NCBI RefSeq assembly: GCF_000429905.1
Contig: NZ_AUCT01000036.1
Location: 1-64,000, forward strand
Direction of reading: 5' to 3'
Length of the DNA: 64,000 nt
Origin: Desulfatibacillum aliphaticivorans DSM 15576
Lineage (GTDB): Bacteria; Desulfobacterota; Desulfobacteria; Desulfobacterales; Desulfatibacillaceae
Shown piece by piece: positions 25,101 through 33,331 of the stretch. The position numbers and the translations under genes were made by a program. Numbering within the stretch: position 1 is the first letter of the stretch; each line of letters opens with the position of its first letter. The notes below the pieces were generated by a model that did no database searches, was not told where the DNA came from, and saw only the letters and a list, made by a program, of their open reading frames with translations.

Positions 25101-27990
25101 GATAGTAGGCGTTTTCGGAGGGGGAATAGGTATAATAGTGCGCATTTTTTACGTCCACGGATGTTACGCCCGTGGACGGCACCCACTTAACCGCGTCGGC
25201 GCAAATCCTGTTGGTGGTGCTGGTGGTCACCGAGTAGGCCAAGGTGACGTTTTCGGAGGAGTCCCCCGAAAAGGTGAACTCGGCGGTTCCGTCCACGGCG
25301 ACCAGTGGCTGCCAACTGCCGCCGTTAGCCGACTGGTCGTAACTCGGCGTGACGGTGGCCCCGCCTGCATGGTTGATGGTATAGACAATGTCATCGCCTC
25401 TGCCGGAGGAGGTCACCCAGTTTACGTAAACATTGTAAACCCCCGCCGGAAGGTTGGTGGGCGTCCATACGACCTCGTAGTCCCCCTTGGCGTTGGAGTA
25501 CAAGTAATGGTCGTCTATGATAGCCTGAGAACTGGACGAGGTCCCAAAAGCGGCGCCATTCGATTCCGTATAGGTGAAGTCCGGTGATCCGTCCAAATCG
25601 TCCACCAGGTACTCCAGGTTCACGGTGACATAGGTGTCGCCCAAGGCAAGAGTCGGCGTGGCTTTCGTGGGATCGGACTGGGGCGCATTAATATTTGCAT
25701 TATTATAATTGGGCCACGGATCATAGGTTGACATGGGGTCGTAATACATGTGGTTGTAGCCCGCATATTTGGCCTTCCACAGCGTTTCGTCGCTCAGATA
25801 CTTTGTGCCGTATCCATTATCGGACATATACCAGTTGTAGTATCTGCTGCTAAACAAGCCGTCGCTTTCATCGGTCATGAAGCACCAGTCCATACTGCCG
25901 GAGTCGTCCAGAACGAACATGATCATGGCCGGGGCGGCCTGCAACTGGGTTTCCATGGGAACGTCCGCCAAGGACAAGCAAAGGGTCCCTGGCAGCGTGG
26001 TGGTTGTGGTGGTTGTGGTCGCTGCTGTGGTTGTCGTCGTGGTTGTGGACGCTTCCGTTGTCAACGTGGTGGTTGAGGTGGTCACAATAGAGGCGTAATA
26101 ACCCGTTTGAGAGTTTCCCGTACTGCCCGCAGCGAGAAAGACCGAAGTCGTGGGATTGGGCGAGGGCTCCAGGTAACCGTCGATATCGCTCCAGTAGACA
26201 TTGTAGGTGTTATCCGCAAGCACCATGGCTGTCTCGTTATGGGACAGCCAGTCGGTTTCCCACTGACCGGTGTCCGTATTGAACAACCTCCACTTGGCGT
26301 TCGCCCTGGCCCCTACAGGCTCTATCAAGCCGGTGAAGGGCACCTTTTCCGCGGCTTCGGTCACGCAGAAGTTATCGAACTCAACGTATTTAGTCGACCC
26401 GCTGTTATATGCCGTCAGGTAGATGCCGATATCCATCGAGTCGTTGGCGGTGTTGATGGTCATGTCGCGCATGAAAATCCAGTTGGTTCCGTCCGTGGAA
26501 TAGTATGAGGAGAAGACGTCGCCGGTGCGCACCACTTTCACCCAACTGGGATATGTCGTCGAACCTTTGGTGTAGCTGTTATTAAGAATGCCGTTATTGG
26601 TGGAATCATAATAAGCGAAAAATCCGTAGGAGTCGGTCAAGCCCACACAGCTGTATCCCTTGGAGTCGTAGGAGTCCGAGATGTCGTTACGGAACATGAG
26701 GCCGCACTTGGAGTAGCCGGAGGTGGAGTTCTTGTTGACGATTTCCACCACGGCTTCAAAGTCGCCCTCGACTTCCGTCAGATACAGGGCCGCGTACTCA
26801 TCCACGGAAGAGAACTGATTAGACCCCCGGCCGGACATATAAATCTTGCCGTTAGTCTCCTGAACAGTCGCCGCCACCCCGGAGTTGGTGTTGTCCACAA
26901 AGCGCCAGTGAGGATCCAGGGAGCCGTCGTTAAAATCATCGCAAATGGATCCTGTGGGGGCCTGGTAGGAATGAGTTCCAAAGTCATATACATCCGGTCC
27001 GGGGGTGATGTTGCGAGTGACTTCCGTAGGGGTTATCCAGTCCGTGAGGCTTGAAAACTTGATGGTATAGCTGCAGGTAGCCGTAATATCGTTAAATACA
27101 TATTCCTCTCCGGAATCCAGCCAGCCGGAATCCGTGATGGGGCAGGAGCCGCCCGCCTCCCGCACCACTTTCCATTGGGCGCCGGCGTCTATGGCCGTGG
27201 CAGGATCCAGAGTCGCCGTGACCCTGACCGCGTCTGCATCGTACACCGCGCTCAAGTCATAGGTATTGAGGCTGGAAGGGACGTCCTCCAGCAGGAAAAC
27301 CCCTCCGCTCTCATTCACGGTGATTGTGTCCGTTCCGTTATTGAATGTGATCTGAGTGGGGGCGGCGTAGTAGCTGCCGTCCACCAGAGAAACTTCATAA
27401 TCGCAGGTGCACGGCGTATCGGCCGGGCAGTCAAAGGTATATTCGCCGGCGGAGATGTCGCCGGAATCGCCATAGGTGCAGTTTGTTCCGGAAAGTTTTT
27501 TAATGCGCCATTGGGCGCCGCCGTTGGCCGCCTGCCATGGAGAAATGTCCATGTCAAAGGTGGTTCGATCCGGGATTTCCACATACCTTCCATAAACGGT
27601 GTATGAGTTGTTCCTGCGCCACGTCCCCTGTTCGGGATCCGGGGCTTCATAGCCGTCAATATCCGGAAAGTGGACAAGATAGTTGCACGCGGTGGCCCTG
27701 TTGTACGTGACGGTCGTCCCGGGAGAGTATTCCCGCGTCATTTCATGGACGCAGTCCGAGTCAGCGACCGTTTCAATGAAAAACTTGCCTTCCCATATGT
27801 AGTTGTCATCCTGATCGACAAAGTAAACCGTCACCCAGAAGTCGTTGCTTCCGCCCGACATCCAGGAGTAGGCGTTTGAGGGGGTAAAAACGGCTCCAAG
27901 CGCCAATACAGCCAGGAGAACCAGGCAGGAGACCCGACCCCAAGTCAGGCGGGATAGCGGTAGGTTCTTACTTTTTCCTGTTTTATTCAT
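22132..27990 (-). CDS. pilY1: PilY1-like type IV pilus tip/biogenesis protein
   Basis: 1952 residues, longer than most PilY1 proteins (about 1100-1300). Signal peptide 1-42. Next come several short PEGA-like beta units (about 60-350), a DUF1349/concanavalin-like module (about 355-550, starting ICDDFNDGSLDPHW), a Thr-rich linker (about 635-667) and a von Willebrand A domain with the metal site DDSGSM near 695. A golvesin/CBM-like insert lies at about 785-945. The C-terminal PilC-type propeller is about 1400-1800 (FVGGNDGMLHAVNSNTGAEV). A calcium-loop-like DINGDGLINMDD lies near 1835. PilY1 sits at the pilus tip and mediates adhesion and sensing. It closes the minor-pilin operon. Confidence 0.9.
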   Translation of the reverse strand: MNKTGKSKNLPLSRLTWGRVSCLVLLAVLALGAVFTPSNAYSWMSGGSNDFWVTVYFVDQDDNYIWEGKFFIETVADSDCVHEMTREYSPGTTVTYNRATACNYLVHFPDIDGYEAPDPEQGTWRRNNSYTVYGRYVEIPDRTTFDMDISPWQAANGGAQWRIKKLSGTNCTYGDSGDISAGEYTFDCPADTPCTCDYEVSLVDGSYYAAPTQITFNNGTDTITVNESGGVFLLEDVPSSLNTYDLSAVYDADAVRVTATLDPATAIDAGAQWKVVREAGGSCPITDSGWLDSGEEYVFNDITATCSYTIKFSSLTDWITPTEVTRNITPGPDVYDFGTHSYQAPTGSICDDFNDGSLDPHWRFVDNTNSGVAATVQETNGKIYMSGRGSNQFSSVDEYAALYLTEVEGDFEAVVEIVNKNSTSGYSKCGLMFRNDISDSYDSKGYSCVGLTDSYGFFAYYDSTNNGILNNSYTKGSTTYPSWVKVVRTGDVFSSYYSTDGTNWIFMRDMTINTANDSMDIGIYLTAYNSGSTKYVEFDNFCVTEAAEKVPFTGLIEPVGARANAKWRLFNTDTGQWETDWLSHNETAMVLADNTYNVYWSDIDGYLEPSPNPTTSVFLAAGSTGNSQTGYYASIVTTSTTTLTTEASTTTTTTTAATTTTTTTTLPGTLCLSLADVPMETQLQAAPAMIMFVLDDSGSMDWCFMTDESDGLFSSRYYNWYMSDNGYGTKYLSDETLWKAKYAGYNHMYYDPMSTYDPWPNYNNANINAPQSDPTKATPTLALGDTYVTVNLEYLVDDLDGSPDFTYTESNGAAFGTSSSSQAIIDDHYLYSNAKGDYEVVWTPTNLPAGVYNVYVNWVTSSGRGDDIVYTINHAGGATVTPSYDQSANGGSWQPLVAVDGTAEFTFSGDSSENVTLAYSVTTSTTNRICADAVKWVPSTGVTSVDVKNAHYYTYSPSENAYYLVNLDGDKEYYRFGNNDTNYVTEASIMRDYNPPDDVIGYTLQGVERTYEEELQNFANWFTYYRRRELAAKAAVSNVIDGMQGVQIGLYTINSSSHRMGVTSVNVATTDADGVTTYTDNSSTVLTMLYDSQSSGGTPLRLGLKNVGAYYHEDESASTLGSGTPYAQSAEGGDCQQAFAIVMTDGYWNGSSPSVGNQDGGEGSPFADSYSDTLADVAMKYYKNDLSSNRSDQVPTSFTDKATYQHMVTYSISFGVTGTLNPDDFDLYNSNPSARVYPTWPDPTSADKAKIDDMWHAAINGRGEFLSAANPTELVDSLQALLQDVVSRIGSGASVSVNGEELSADTLTFQSSYSVDGWTGDLQAYTLDVNTAAINMDVAVWSTQDWLDDADWNTDRIIATYTGTSSVPFRWTDISAYMQTLIIDENTLNFVRGDDTYEAHNGGSFRDRNHKMGDLVHSAPRFFNDTLFVGGNDGMLHAVNSNTGAEVWAYVPLHVFHNLYALSDVNYSHQFYVDLTPSVRAAGSTDLLVGGLGKGGKGYFCIDITNADSIATESELADSVLWEYPRTNTPAGDVADVGYSFSLGYIIRTTQGWNVIFGNGYSSSNQSAVLFILDAMTGELIRKIDTGTAGTCNGLSTPLPVDRDFNGVVDAAYAGDLKGNLWKFDLSSADPNAWSIAFSSGAASKPMISVSGPGGTEQPITTAPVAMAHCDSTLPGYLVIFGTGKYLGDTDFTNSDTQTLYCVWDFTDDTGLYYGDLNNATGAVSNSTAVLVEQTEDEWVSDGANEFRVMSENDINWVTANADGEYEVTNCGWYFNLPISKERIITELTLSSGTLTAITTIPKDSQCSAGGESMLMQLDPCTGTGFDSPRADINGDGLINMDDTVEITNDDGSTEKVAPSGVKVNGRIYPPVYVSIPDYDEDGANVGDDTSGDDGSTGDDEADDVGDGFGDTEFSDSDQSVRSEMANSQDKDIYQRLVIGSDTGILFWMEVE

Positions 27991-28044
27991 GTCTTCAACC
28001 TCTGGTTTTCCTGGTGTTATCTAAAGTCACTGGTTGTGACCTAT

Positions 28045-28611
28045 TTAGTTTGTCTGCCTATCAACGTCTGACTGAACCAACTCCAACTGATAGCCCATTT
28101 GGACGATCACTTCTCCGCTGTCATTATTGGAGCGCCCGAAAATCGTGTACCTATGCCACTCGGTAAAATCGTCTCCAGTGTCGTCAATATTGCCGTCCGA
28201 TTTCCCATCGTAGCGAACCTTGAATTTAACAACCTCGCCCATGAGCGCTATTTCGGCGATTCCCGTGGTCCACGTCAGGGGGTCCTTAATCCGATCCGGG
28301 AAAGGGCTTCCCTTATACATCCAGGCAGGCATCTCATCGTCGGTGAATCCGGTATCCCCTAAAGCATCATCATCCGGTCGCGGGGCGTATTTCGCGGACT
28401 TTACCTGAAGGGCCCCGAGTCTGGCCGCGGCTTCGGCCAAAGCAAAGTTACGGTTGTATACGTCCTGATTTTTAGCGACGGCGATGTCCGTGCTGGAGGA
28501 GGTCATGGCCGTGACGCCCAGCAGAGAAAGAACGACCATGACCAGCAAAGCCAAAATCAGGATGGACCCATTTTCACTGCTGACGGCTTTTTTTAACATT
28601 CTGCTATTCAT
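28045..28611 (-). CDS. PilX-like minor pilin
   Basis: 188 residues. PilX N-terminal type: SSENGSILILALLVMVVLSLLG opens a hydrophobic helix without a classical G-FTLIE cleavage site, as in the PilX/PulK-like family. The mature part is a small alpha/beta domain. It starts by overlap with pilV and precedes pilY1, matching the usual minor-pilin order. Confidence 0.82.
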   Translation of the reverse strand: MNSRMLKKAVSSENGSILILALLVMVVLSLLGVTAMTSSSTDIAVAKNQDVYNRNFALAEAAARLGALQVKSAKYAPRPDDDALGDTGFTDDEMPAWMYKGSPFPDRIKDPLTWTTGIAEIALMGEVVKFKVRYDGKSDGNIDDTGDDFTEWHRYTIFGRSNNDSGEVIVQMGYQLELVQSDVDRQTN

Positions 28612-29048
28612 CCTGATCTCTTTTCCGCGCTGCTTCGCGTAGTTTCAAGGGTCATGGTTCTGGTCGTTCCCCTGTTGTCATAGACAACGGAAACCTTCAC
28701 ATTAGTGAGGTCGGCGGTGAAGTGCTCAACGTCTATGTTTATCGTCATTTCACGGCCGTTCTGGGTAAGCACCGTCCGGGAGGGAGGCAGGGTGTCCAAA
28801 CTATCGAATTCAGCCCCAACAACGATTTCCAGGGTGGATCTGGCCAGGGCCATAGCCTCGCCCTGTATGCTGATAAAGGTATTGGTGGATATGGAGTTCG
28901 CCTGCATGGAACCCGCCGCCAGAACGCCGACGCTGAGGATGCACATGGCGATGAGCACCTCTATGAGATAGGCTCCCTGTTGATCCTTCAAACGGTCCCG
29001 GATTTTGCATATCCAATTATTTTTTGTCACGACTGTCACCTGTTCCAT
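28608..29048 (-). CDS. PilV-like minor pilin (type IV pilus modification protein)
   Basis: 146 residues. The prepilin helix DQQGAYLIEVLIAMCILSVGV contains the Gly-x4-Glu pattern cut and methylated by PilD (Glu at +5). A leader of about 25 residues is on the long side, so the real start may be an internal GTG. The gene overlaps the PilX-like gene (ATGA). Minor pilins of this type prime pilus assembly and carry PilY1 to the tip. Confidence 0.82.
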   Translation of the reverse strand: MEQVTVVTKNNWICKIRDRLKDQQGAYLIEVLIAMCILSVGVLAAGSMQANSISTNTFISIQGEAMALARSTLEIVVGAEFDSLDTLPPSRTVLTQNGREMTINIDVEHFTADLTNVKVSVVYDNRGTTRTMTLETTRSSAEKRSG

Positions 29049-29062
29049 AGAAATGGTAAATT

Positions 29063-29794
29063 TTACAATGGATCAAAAATGAGATTACGCATGCAAACTA
29101 TTGCGCTTCCTCGCAGAGTAATGAACTCTCCCGTGAGGCGGTCCTCCACGGGGGAACGGGCTTCTATTTCCACTCTCACAAAATTAGCTCCGTCTATTAT
29201 GGGGAGTCCCGGGCCCAGTCCGTACAAGCCCTTTAATGTATAGCGAGTGGTGGTAGTCATTGTGGCCGGCACGCCTACACGGACAAGGTAGTCAAAATTG
29301 AGACTGGTCACATTTTCCAGGACGGTCTCCACGTGCCTTGCATTATCCTCATACTTAGCTTCACGCACAAGCATGTCATCCACCAGGTAATAGAGCACAT
29401 CCTCCCCGACATCGTCGGCTTTGGTATCGCCGAGAAAGGGTTTACTGCTTTTCGAGGTTGCGCCTAAGATTGTCTTAACGCCCCCTTTGTCAGGCAGAAA
29501 ATCGCTGGTGACTCGGATGCTTTGGTCATCGGCGACACAAATGCCAAAGTAACTGTTGTCCAAGGGTTTGGGATCGCAGCCGGCCAATCGAAGGTCTTTG
29601 GTGATCATATTGATGGCCGCCCGGATGTCCTGCTTCAGCACCAGCCGGTTCTGATTTCTCTGGTAACTGGCCACCGTGGTGGACATCATGCTTGAAATCG
29701 ATGCGGCCACTATTCCTGAGATCATCAAATAAATGAGTAATTCCAGCAGTGTGACGCCGGCCTTTGAGCGCAATATGCTTGCCTGTTTTCGCAT
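29063..29794 (-). CDS. PilW-like minor pilin
   Basis: 243 residues. Prepilin signal SKAGVTLLELLIYLMISGIV with the conserved Gly and Glu+5, followed by an amphipathic helix (RAAINMITKDLRLAGCDPK) and a beta-rich head; this is the PilW pattern. It lies 2 bp after the FimT/GspH-like gene and before pilV, so it is cotranscribed. Confidence 0.85.
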   Translation of the reverse strand: MRKQASILRSKAGVTLLELLIYLMISGIVAASISSMMSTTVASYQRNQNRLVLKQDIRAAINMITKDLRLAGCDPKPLDNSYFGICVADDQSIRVTSDFLPDKGGVKTILGATSKSSKPFLGDTKADDVGEDVLYYLVDDMLVREAKYEDNARHVETVLENVTSLNFDYLVRVGVPATMTTTTRYTLKGLYGLGPGLPIIDGANFVRVEIEARSPVEDRLTGEFITLRGSAIVCMRNLIFDPL

Positions 29795-29796
29795 GC

Positions 29797-30279
29797 TTAC
29801 TCAATCCTTACTTTTCCGGTCAGGGACACGGTGATAGTCCTGGAGCCCGCGCCGGGGTGCTTCAGGATAAGATTATAGGACTGGGGAGTGGTGCCGTTGG
29901 GATGAAAGATGACATTGGGGAGGGTGTCTATGGTCACCCCCTCAAAATCCGCCATTTTGCGGACCACGCCTACATAAACCCCTCCGTTAGGCAGGGCCGT
30001 GGCGTCGAACATCTGAATTTTCCATTCCGTCTTGGCCACATTGCAACCCACGCCTACGTCGCGATTATAGGTGGCGGCGTCGGCCTTTGCCTTCAGGAGA
30101 TCCGCCCTCAGGGTATTGGCGGCTACGTTCAACCTTTGGGTAGGCAGGACTGATGACAATCCGGTGATGGCGATGCCCCCCAGAATGGCGCTGATCAGCA
30201 CGACGACCAACAATTCCAGCAGGGTGAAGCCTTGCTGGGAGGACAGGTTCGCCGGGGATGGTTTTGCAAGGAGGAGCAT
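29797..30279 (-). CDS. FimT/GspH-like minor pseudopilin
   Basis: 160 residues. Signal QQGFTLLELLVVVLISAIL is a clear type III (prepilin) signal with Gly-Phe cleavage and Glu+5. The remainder has the short GspH/FimT head (NTLRADLLKAKADAATYNR). GAGAGG lies upstream of the ATG. First gene of the minor-pilin operon; the 248-bp gap upstream probably holds the promoter, but I did not find a convincing sigma-54 site. Confidence 0.87.
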   Translation of the reverse strand: MLLLAKPSPANLSSQQGFTLLELLVVVLISAILGGIAITGLSSVLPTQRLNVAANTLRADLLKAKADAATYNRDVGVGCNVAKTEWKIQMFDATALPNGGVYVGVVRKMADFEGVTIDTLPNVIFHPNGTTPQSYNLILKHPGAGSRTITVSLTGKVRIE

Positions 30280-30527
30280 GGTTACTTAGCCTCTCAGGTT
30301 TTTTTTGCGGCTATTTACAGGCAATAGGAAACATAGGCGAATGCACAGCATTCGCCAGTTGTGGCAGATATAGCAAAGTATGTAGAAGTATTCAATGAGT
30401 CGTTTCACATCATTTATGTGAAATACATCACACTTTTTCCGTGAAAAAATAAATATCCTGTTCAAATCCCATTAAAAAACCCAATAAATCTCCCCGCAAA
30501 AATTTCTTTGACGAGTTTTTTACCTGA

Positions 30528-31334
30528 CTACCAACTTGTTTCTAATGTGCGGATTTTTGAAGCGGCCCGGGCGCAGACATTGGATTCCGGCGCCAAGTCA
30601 CAGACTTTTTCCCAAGCCCCCTTGGCTTTGGTGCGCAAACCGGTGCGGAGATAGGCCTCTCCCAGGTCGTAATAGGCTTCAGCGAATTGAGGAGCTGCGA
30701 CCAGGGCCTTTTCCAGAGAGATCACGGCCTTTTGGGGGTTTCCCGTCTCCATGTAAACTTGCCCCAGGCCGCGCCACCCAATGGCGTAGTTGGGAGATTG
30801 GTCCACGGACATGAGGTAATATTCCAGGGCTGCGTCCATATCGCCCTTGTTGAAATAGGCCCAGCCGAGATTGGCGGCGGGCTTCCACGGGGTGGGGTAG
30901 GTGAGATTGGCAAGGAGATCCTTAAAGACCTCAATGGCCTTGTCCCATTCCGCCAATTCCAAATAAGCGCAGCCCAGGTTGTTTTGCGCGTTTAAATATG
31001 CAGGATTCAAATCCACGGCGCGTTGGAAATGCTCAACCGCTTCCCGGGGCCTGCCCAGGGTAAGGAGCACCAGGCCGAGATAGTCCTGGACTTCCACATC
31101 CTGGGGGTCCAACGCCTCGGCTTTCAGGAACTCGCGCAAGGCGGCCCTGGCCCTGTTTTCGTTCATGAGGACGACGCCCAGTTCCTGCGTGGCCTCCACC
31201 TGTTTCCTCACGTTCGGATCCTTTTTCGGACCGCATCCCGGGACGGAAACAAGAATCAGAATGCACAAGACGGCAAGGCCCCCTTGGAGTCTTTTGGCTT
31301 TCAGCGCGTTAAGGCATTCACTCATGAACCTCAT
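30528..31334 (-). CDS. TPR lipoprotein (PilF/PilW-stability type)
   Basis: 268 residues. Lipobox VSVPGC ends a signal of about 33 residues, then about five tetratricopeptide repeats (QDYLGLVLLTLGRPREAVEHF, AQNNLGCAYLELAEWDKAIEVF, and others). The profile matches PilF-type pilotins that help the PilQ secretin assemble in the outer membrane. GGAGG lies upstream of the ATG. It lies upstream of the minor pilins and downstream of the LysM gene on the same strand. A general TPR lipoprotein is the alternative. Confidence 0.78.
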   Translation of the reverse strand: MRFMSECLNALKAKRLQGGLAVLCILILVSVPGCGPKKDPNVRKQVEATQELGVVLMNENRARAALREFLKAEALDPQDVEVQDYLGLVLLTLGRPREAVEHFQRAVDLNPAYLNAQNNLGCAYLELAEWDKAIEVFKDLLANLTYPTPWKPAANLGWAYFNKGDMDAALEYYLMSVDQSPNYAIGWRGLGQVYMETGNPQKAVISLEKALVAAPQFAEAYYDLGEAYLRTGLRTKAKGAWEKVCDLAPESNVCARAASKIRTLETSW

Positions 31335-31350
31335 AAATGCTTCCTCCGAA

Positions 31351-33315
31351 TTATTGTTTAACCAAGATTACGTTTACGCCCTTGTCCACAAGAAACGACA
31401 CGATCATATCATGCAAAGGCTCGTCTGTCACGAGCACGGGCCGATACTCGCCCTGGGCGATCAGCAGGCCCGGCACTCTGAGAATGGGGGCGATGTCCCT
31501 GGTCCTGTCGGCGCCCAGGTATTCCGGGTCCCACATAAAATCCAGGTGAAGCTCCCTGGCCATGTTTCGGCACCCGTTAAGCGCATCATCCATTTTTGTG
31601 ATGCGATAAATTTCAAAGCCCATCTTCTTGATGGTTTCGTGGGCCTCGCCCCCCATGGTTCCGAAATCAATGAGCACTTCCCGGCCGTCTTTGGTTTTCA
31701 ATCGATTGACGACCGTTTCCACTTCAAATCCGGCGTAGGGGAAGGAAAAGGGCGAATTTTCCTTATAATCCGCGCCAAGAGCTTTCATCAATGCGGCGAT
31801 TGTCATGCGGGGCGACGGATGATCCAAAAGCAATTGCATGGCCGGGTCCGCATCTTTTTCAATTTTAGGCGAACCCTCTGCAGTTTTTGGAGCATCCTCG
31901 GGAAGGATGTCGGATATTTTGATCGCGTTATCGGCGAGATAGCGGACAATGTCGGGATGGCAGACTTCCTTGGGGTTCTCCAACCAGGTGACGGCGACGT
32001 ATTGATACCTTCCCTGTCCGGGCAGCACCAGGTGGCTGTTCACCGTCACTTCCACGTTGCCGTCAAAAAAGGACAAATCCACCTTGTCCGGGCTCAGGCC
32101 GGCCTTTGCCATGACGTCGCCCAAAATGCTGCCGGGCGTGGCCTGAGGAGGAAGTTCAAATACGTCCACACGCCCCCACATGTCGGTCACCGCCTTCTGC
32201 TCTTCCCTGGTGAGGCTGGTCTGCTCCCCCAGCATCATGAAGCGCCCGTCCGGCAGCCGGATGACGGGGTGTTTGTCAAGGTCCAGCTTCAGGTCCTCTT
32301 TTCCAAGGCGGGGAAAATAATAATAGCCCTGATCCATGACCGCGCCGCCCAAGGCGTTGATGGTTCCCTTAAGCGGCTCAAGGACGTCTTCCGGCGACGT
32401 CTTTGCATCTGCAGGGGCCGCAGGCGCAACCGGGGCGGGCCTGAGGGCCTGCGTGGGCGCTAAAGAGTCCTCTTCCAGGGCTTGGCCGTCTTTAAATGCG
32501 ACGGGCGATTTAAATCCTTCCCCGGTCAAAGGCTGCACGCGCGGCGTGGGGTCGAATTTGGGCGTGCTTCGCGGCTTCTTTTTCGGAGCTGCCTGAGGCT
32601 TGGCCGGCGTCTTGGAGGGGCCGGCGTCTACGGGCTTGGGAACAGGCCTGGCCGCTGTTGCAGCTGCGGGCCTGGCTGCGGCCTGGGCGCCGGGCCTGGG
32701 CGCGGCGACGGGAACGGTCTTGGGCAGGGTGATCTGCTGCCCGGCGTATATGCGGTTGACGTTCTCAATATTGGGGTTGAGCTCTTTGAACCGCTCAATG
32801 GCGGCGAGATAGGAGGGCGCGCCCACGCCGCCGAAGCGGGGGCTCATGATGCCTGACAAGGTGTCTCCCCGTTTGACCGTGTATTTTTCGTAGTGCTCGA
32901 TTAAATCCTCGGGCTTGACCGTAGGCGTGTCTTCCGGAACCTGGGAGGTGACCAAGGGCAGGGTGACGGAGCCCATATCCTGTTCCGGCAGGGATCCGGG
33001 GGGCAGCTTTTTCAGGGGGATCAAAAGAAACTGGCCGGGGAATATTTTGTTGACGTCCGTGATGTGCGGATTAATCGCTTTGAATATGCTGAGAAACTCG
33101 GGGAAGTCTTCGGCTGAAATCTGGCCCCGCAGGCGAAGCAGCTCAATAATGTGGTCGCCTTTCTGCACTACATAGGCGTCGCACAATATGTCCTCGCCGA
33201 AAGCTTTGTGGATTTCATAATCCTTATACAGGACTGCGGATCGCCCCACCCCGGAAAGCGCAAAAACCGCCATGGCCAGGGCCAGCAGCAAAAAGCCGCG
33301 GCCCCGTCCGGCCAT
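31351..33315 (-). CDS. LysM-domain exported protein, FimV-like in outline
   Basis: 654 residues from 33315. An N-terminal hydrophobic segment (FLLLALAMAVFALSGVG) is followed by two LysM units (about 32-90 with YVVQKGDHI; about 140-200 with YTVKRGDTLSGI), a Pro/Ala/Lys-rich linker (about 205-330) and a 320-residue C-terminal domain I do not recognise. LysM binds peptidoglycan. It could anchor the pilus machine in the cell wall; this is inferred from its neighbours. The start at 33315 avoids overlap with thrC but lacks a clear ribosome site. Confidence 0.7.
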   Translation of the reverse strand: MAGRGRGFLLLALAMAVFALSGVGRSAVLYKDYEIHKAFGEDILCDAYVVQKGDHIIELLRLRGQISAEDFPEFLSIFKAINPHITDVNKIFPGQFLLIPLKKLPPGSLPEQDMGSVTLPLVTSQVPEDTPTVKPEDLIEHYEKYTVKRGDTLSGIMSPRFGGVGAPSYLAAIERFKELNPNIENVNRIYAGQQITLPKTVPVAAPRPGAQAAARPAAATAARPVPKPVDAGPSKTPAKPQAAPKKKPRSTPKFDPTPRVQPLTGEGFKSPVAFKDGQALEEDSLAPTQALRPAPVAPAAPADAKTSPEDVLEPLKGTINALGGAVMDQGYYYFPRLGKEDLKLDLDKHPVIRLPDGRFMMLGEQTSLTREEQKAVTDMWGRVDVFELPPQATPGSILGDVMAKAGLSPDKVDLSFFDGNVEVTVNSHLVLPGQGRYQYVAVTWLENPKEVCHPDIVRYLADNAIKISDILPEDAPKTAEGSPKIEKDADPAMQLLLDHPSPRMTIAALMKALGADYKENSPFSFPYAGFEVETVVNRLKTKDGREVLIDFGTMGGEAHETIKKMGFEIYRITKMDDALNGCRNMARELHLDFMWDPEYLGADRTRDIAPILRVPGLLIAQGEYRPVLVTDEPLHDMIVSFLVDKGVNVILVKQ

Positions 33316-33331
33316 GGAGCGGTTAATATTT

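Noticed and set aside
24655..25587. Long plus-strand frame inside pilY1
   Set aside because: Shadow of pilY1; the minus strand carries recognisable domains.
31165..32463. 432-residue plus-strand frame
   Set aside because: Opposite-strand shadow of the LysM and TPR genes.
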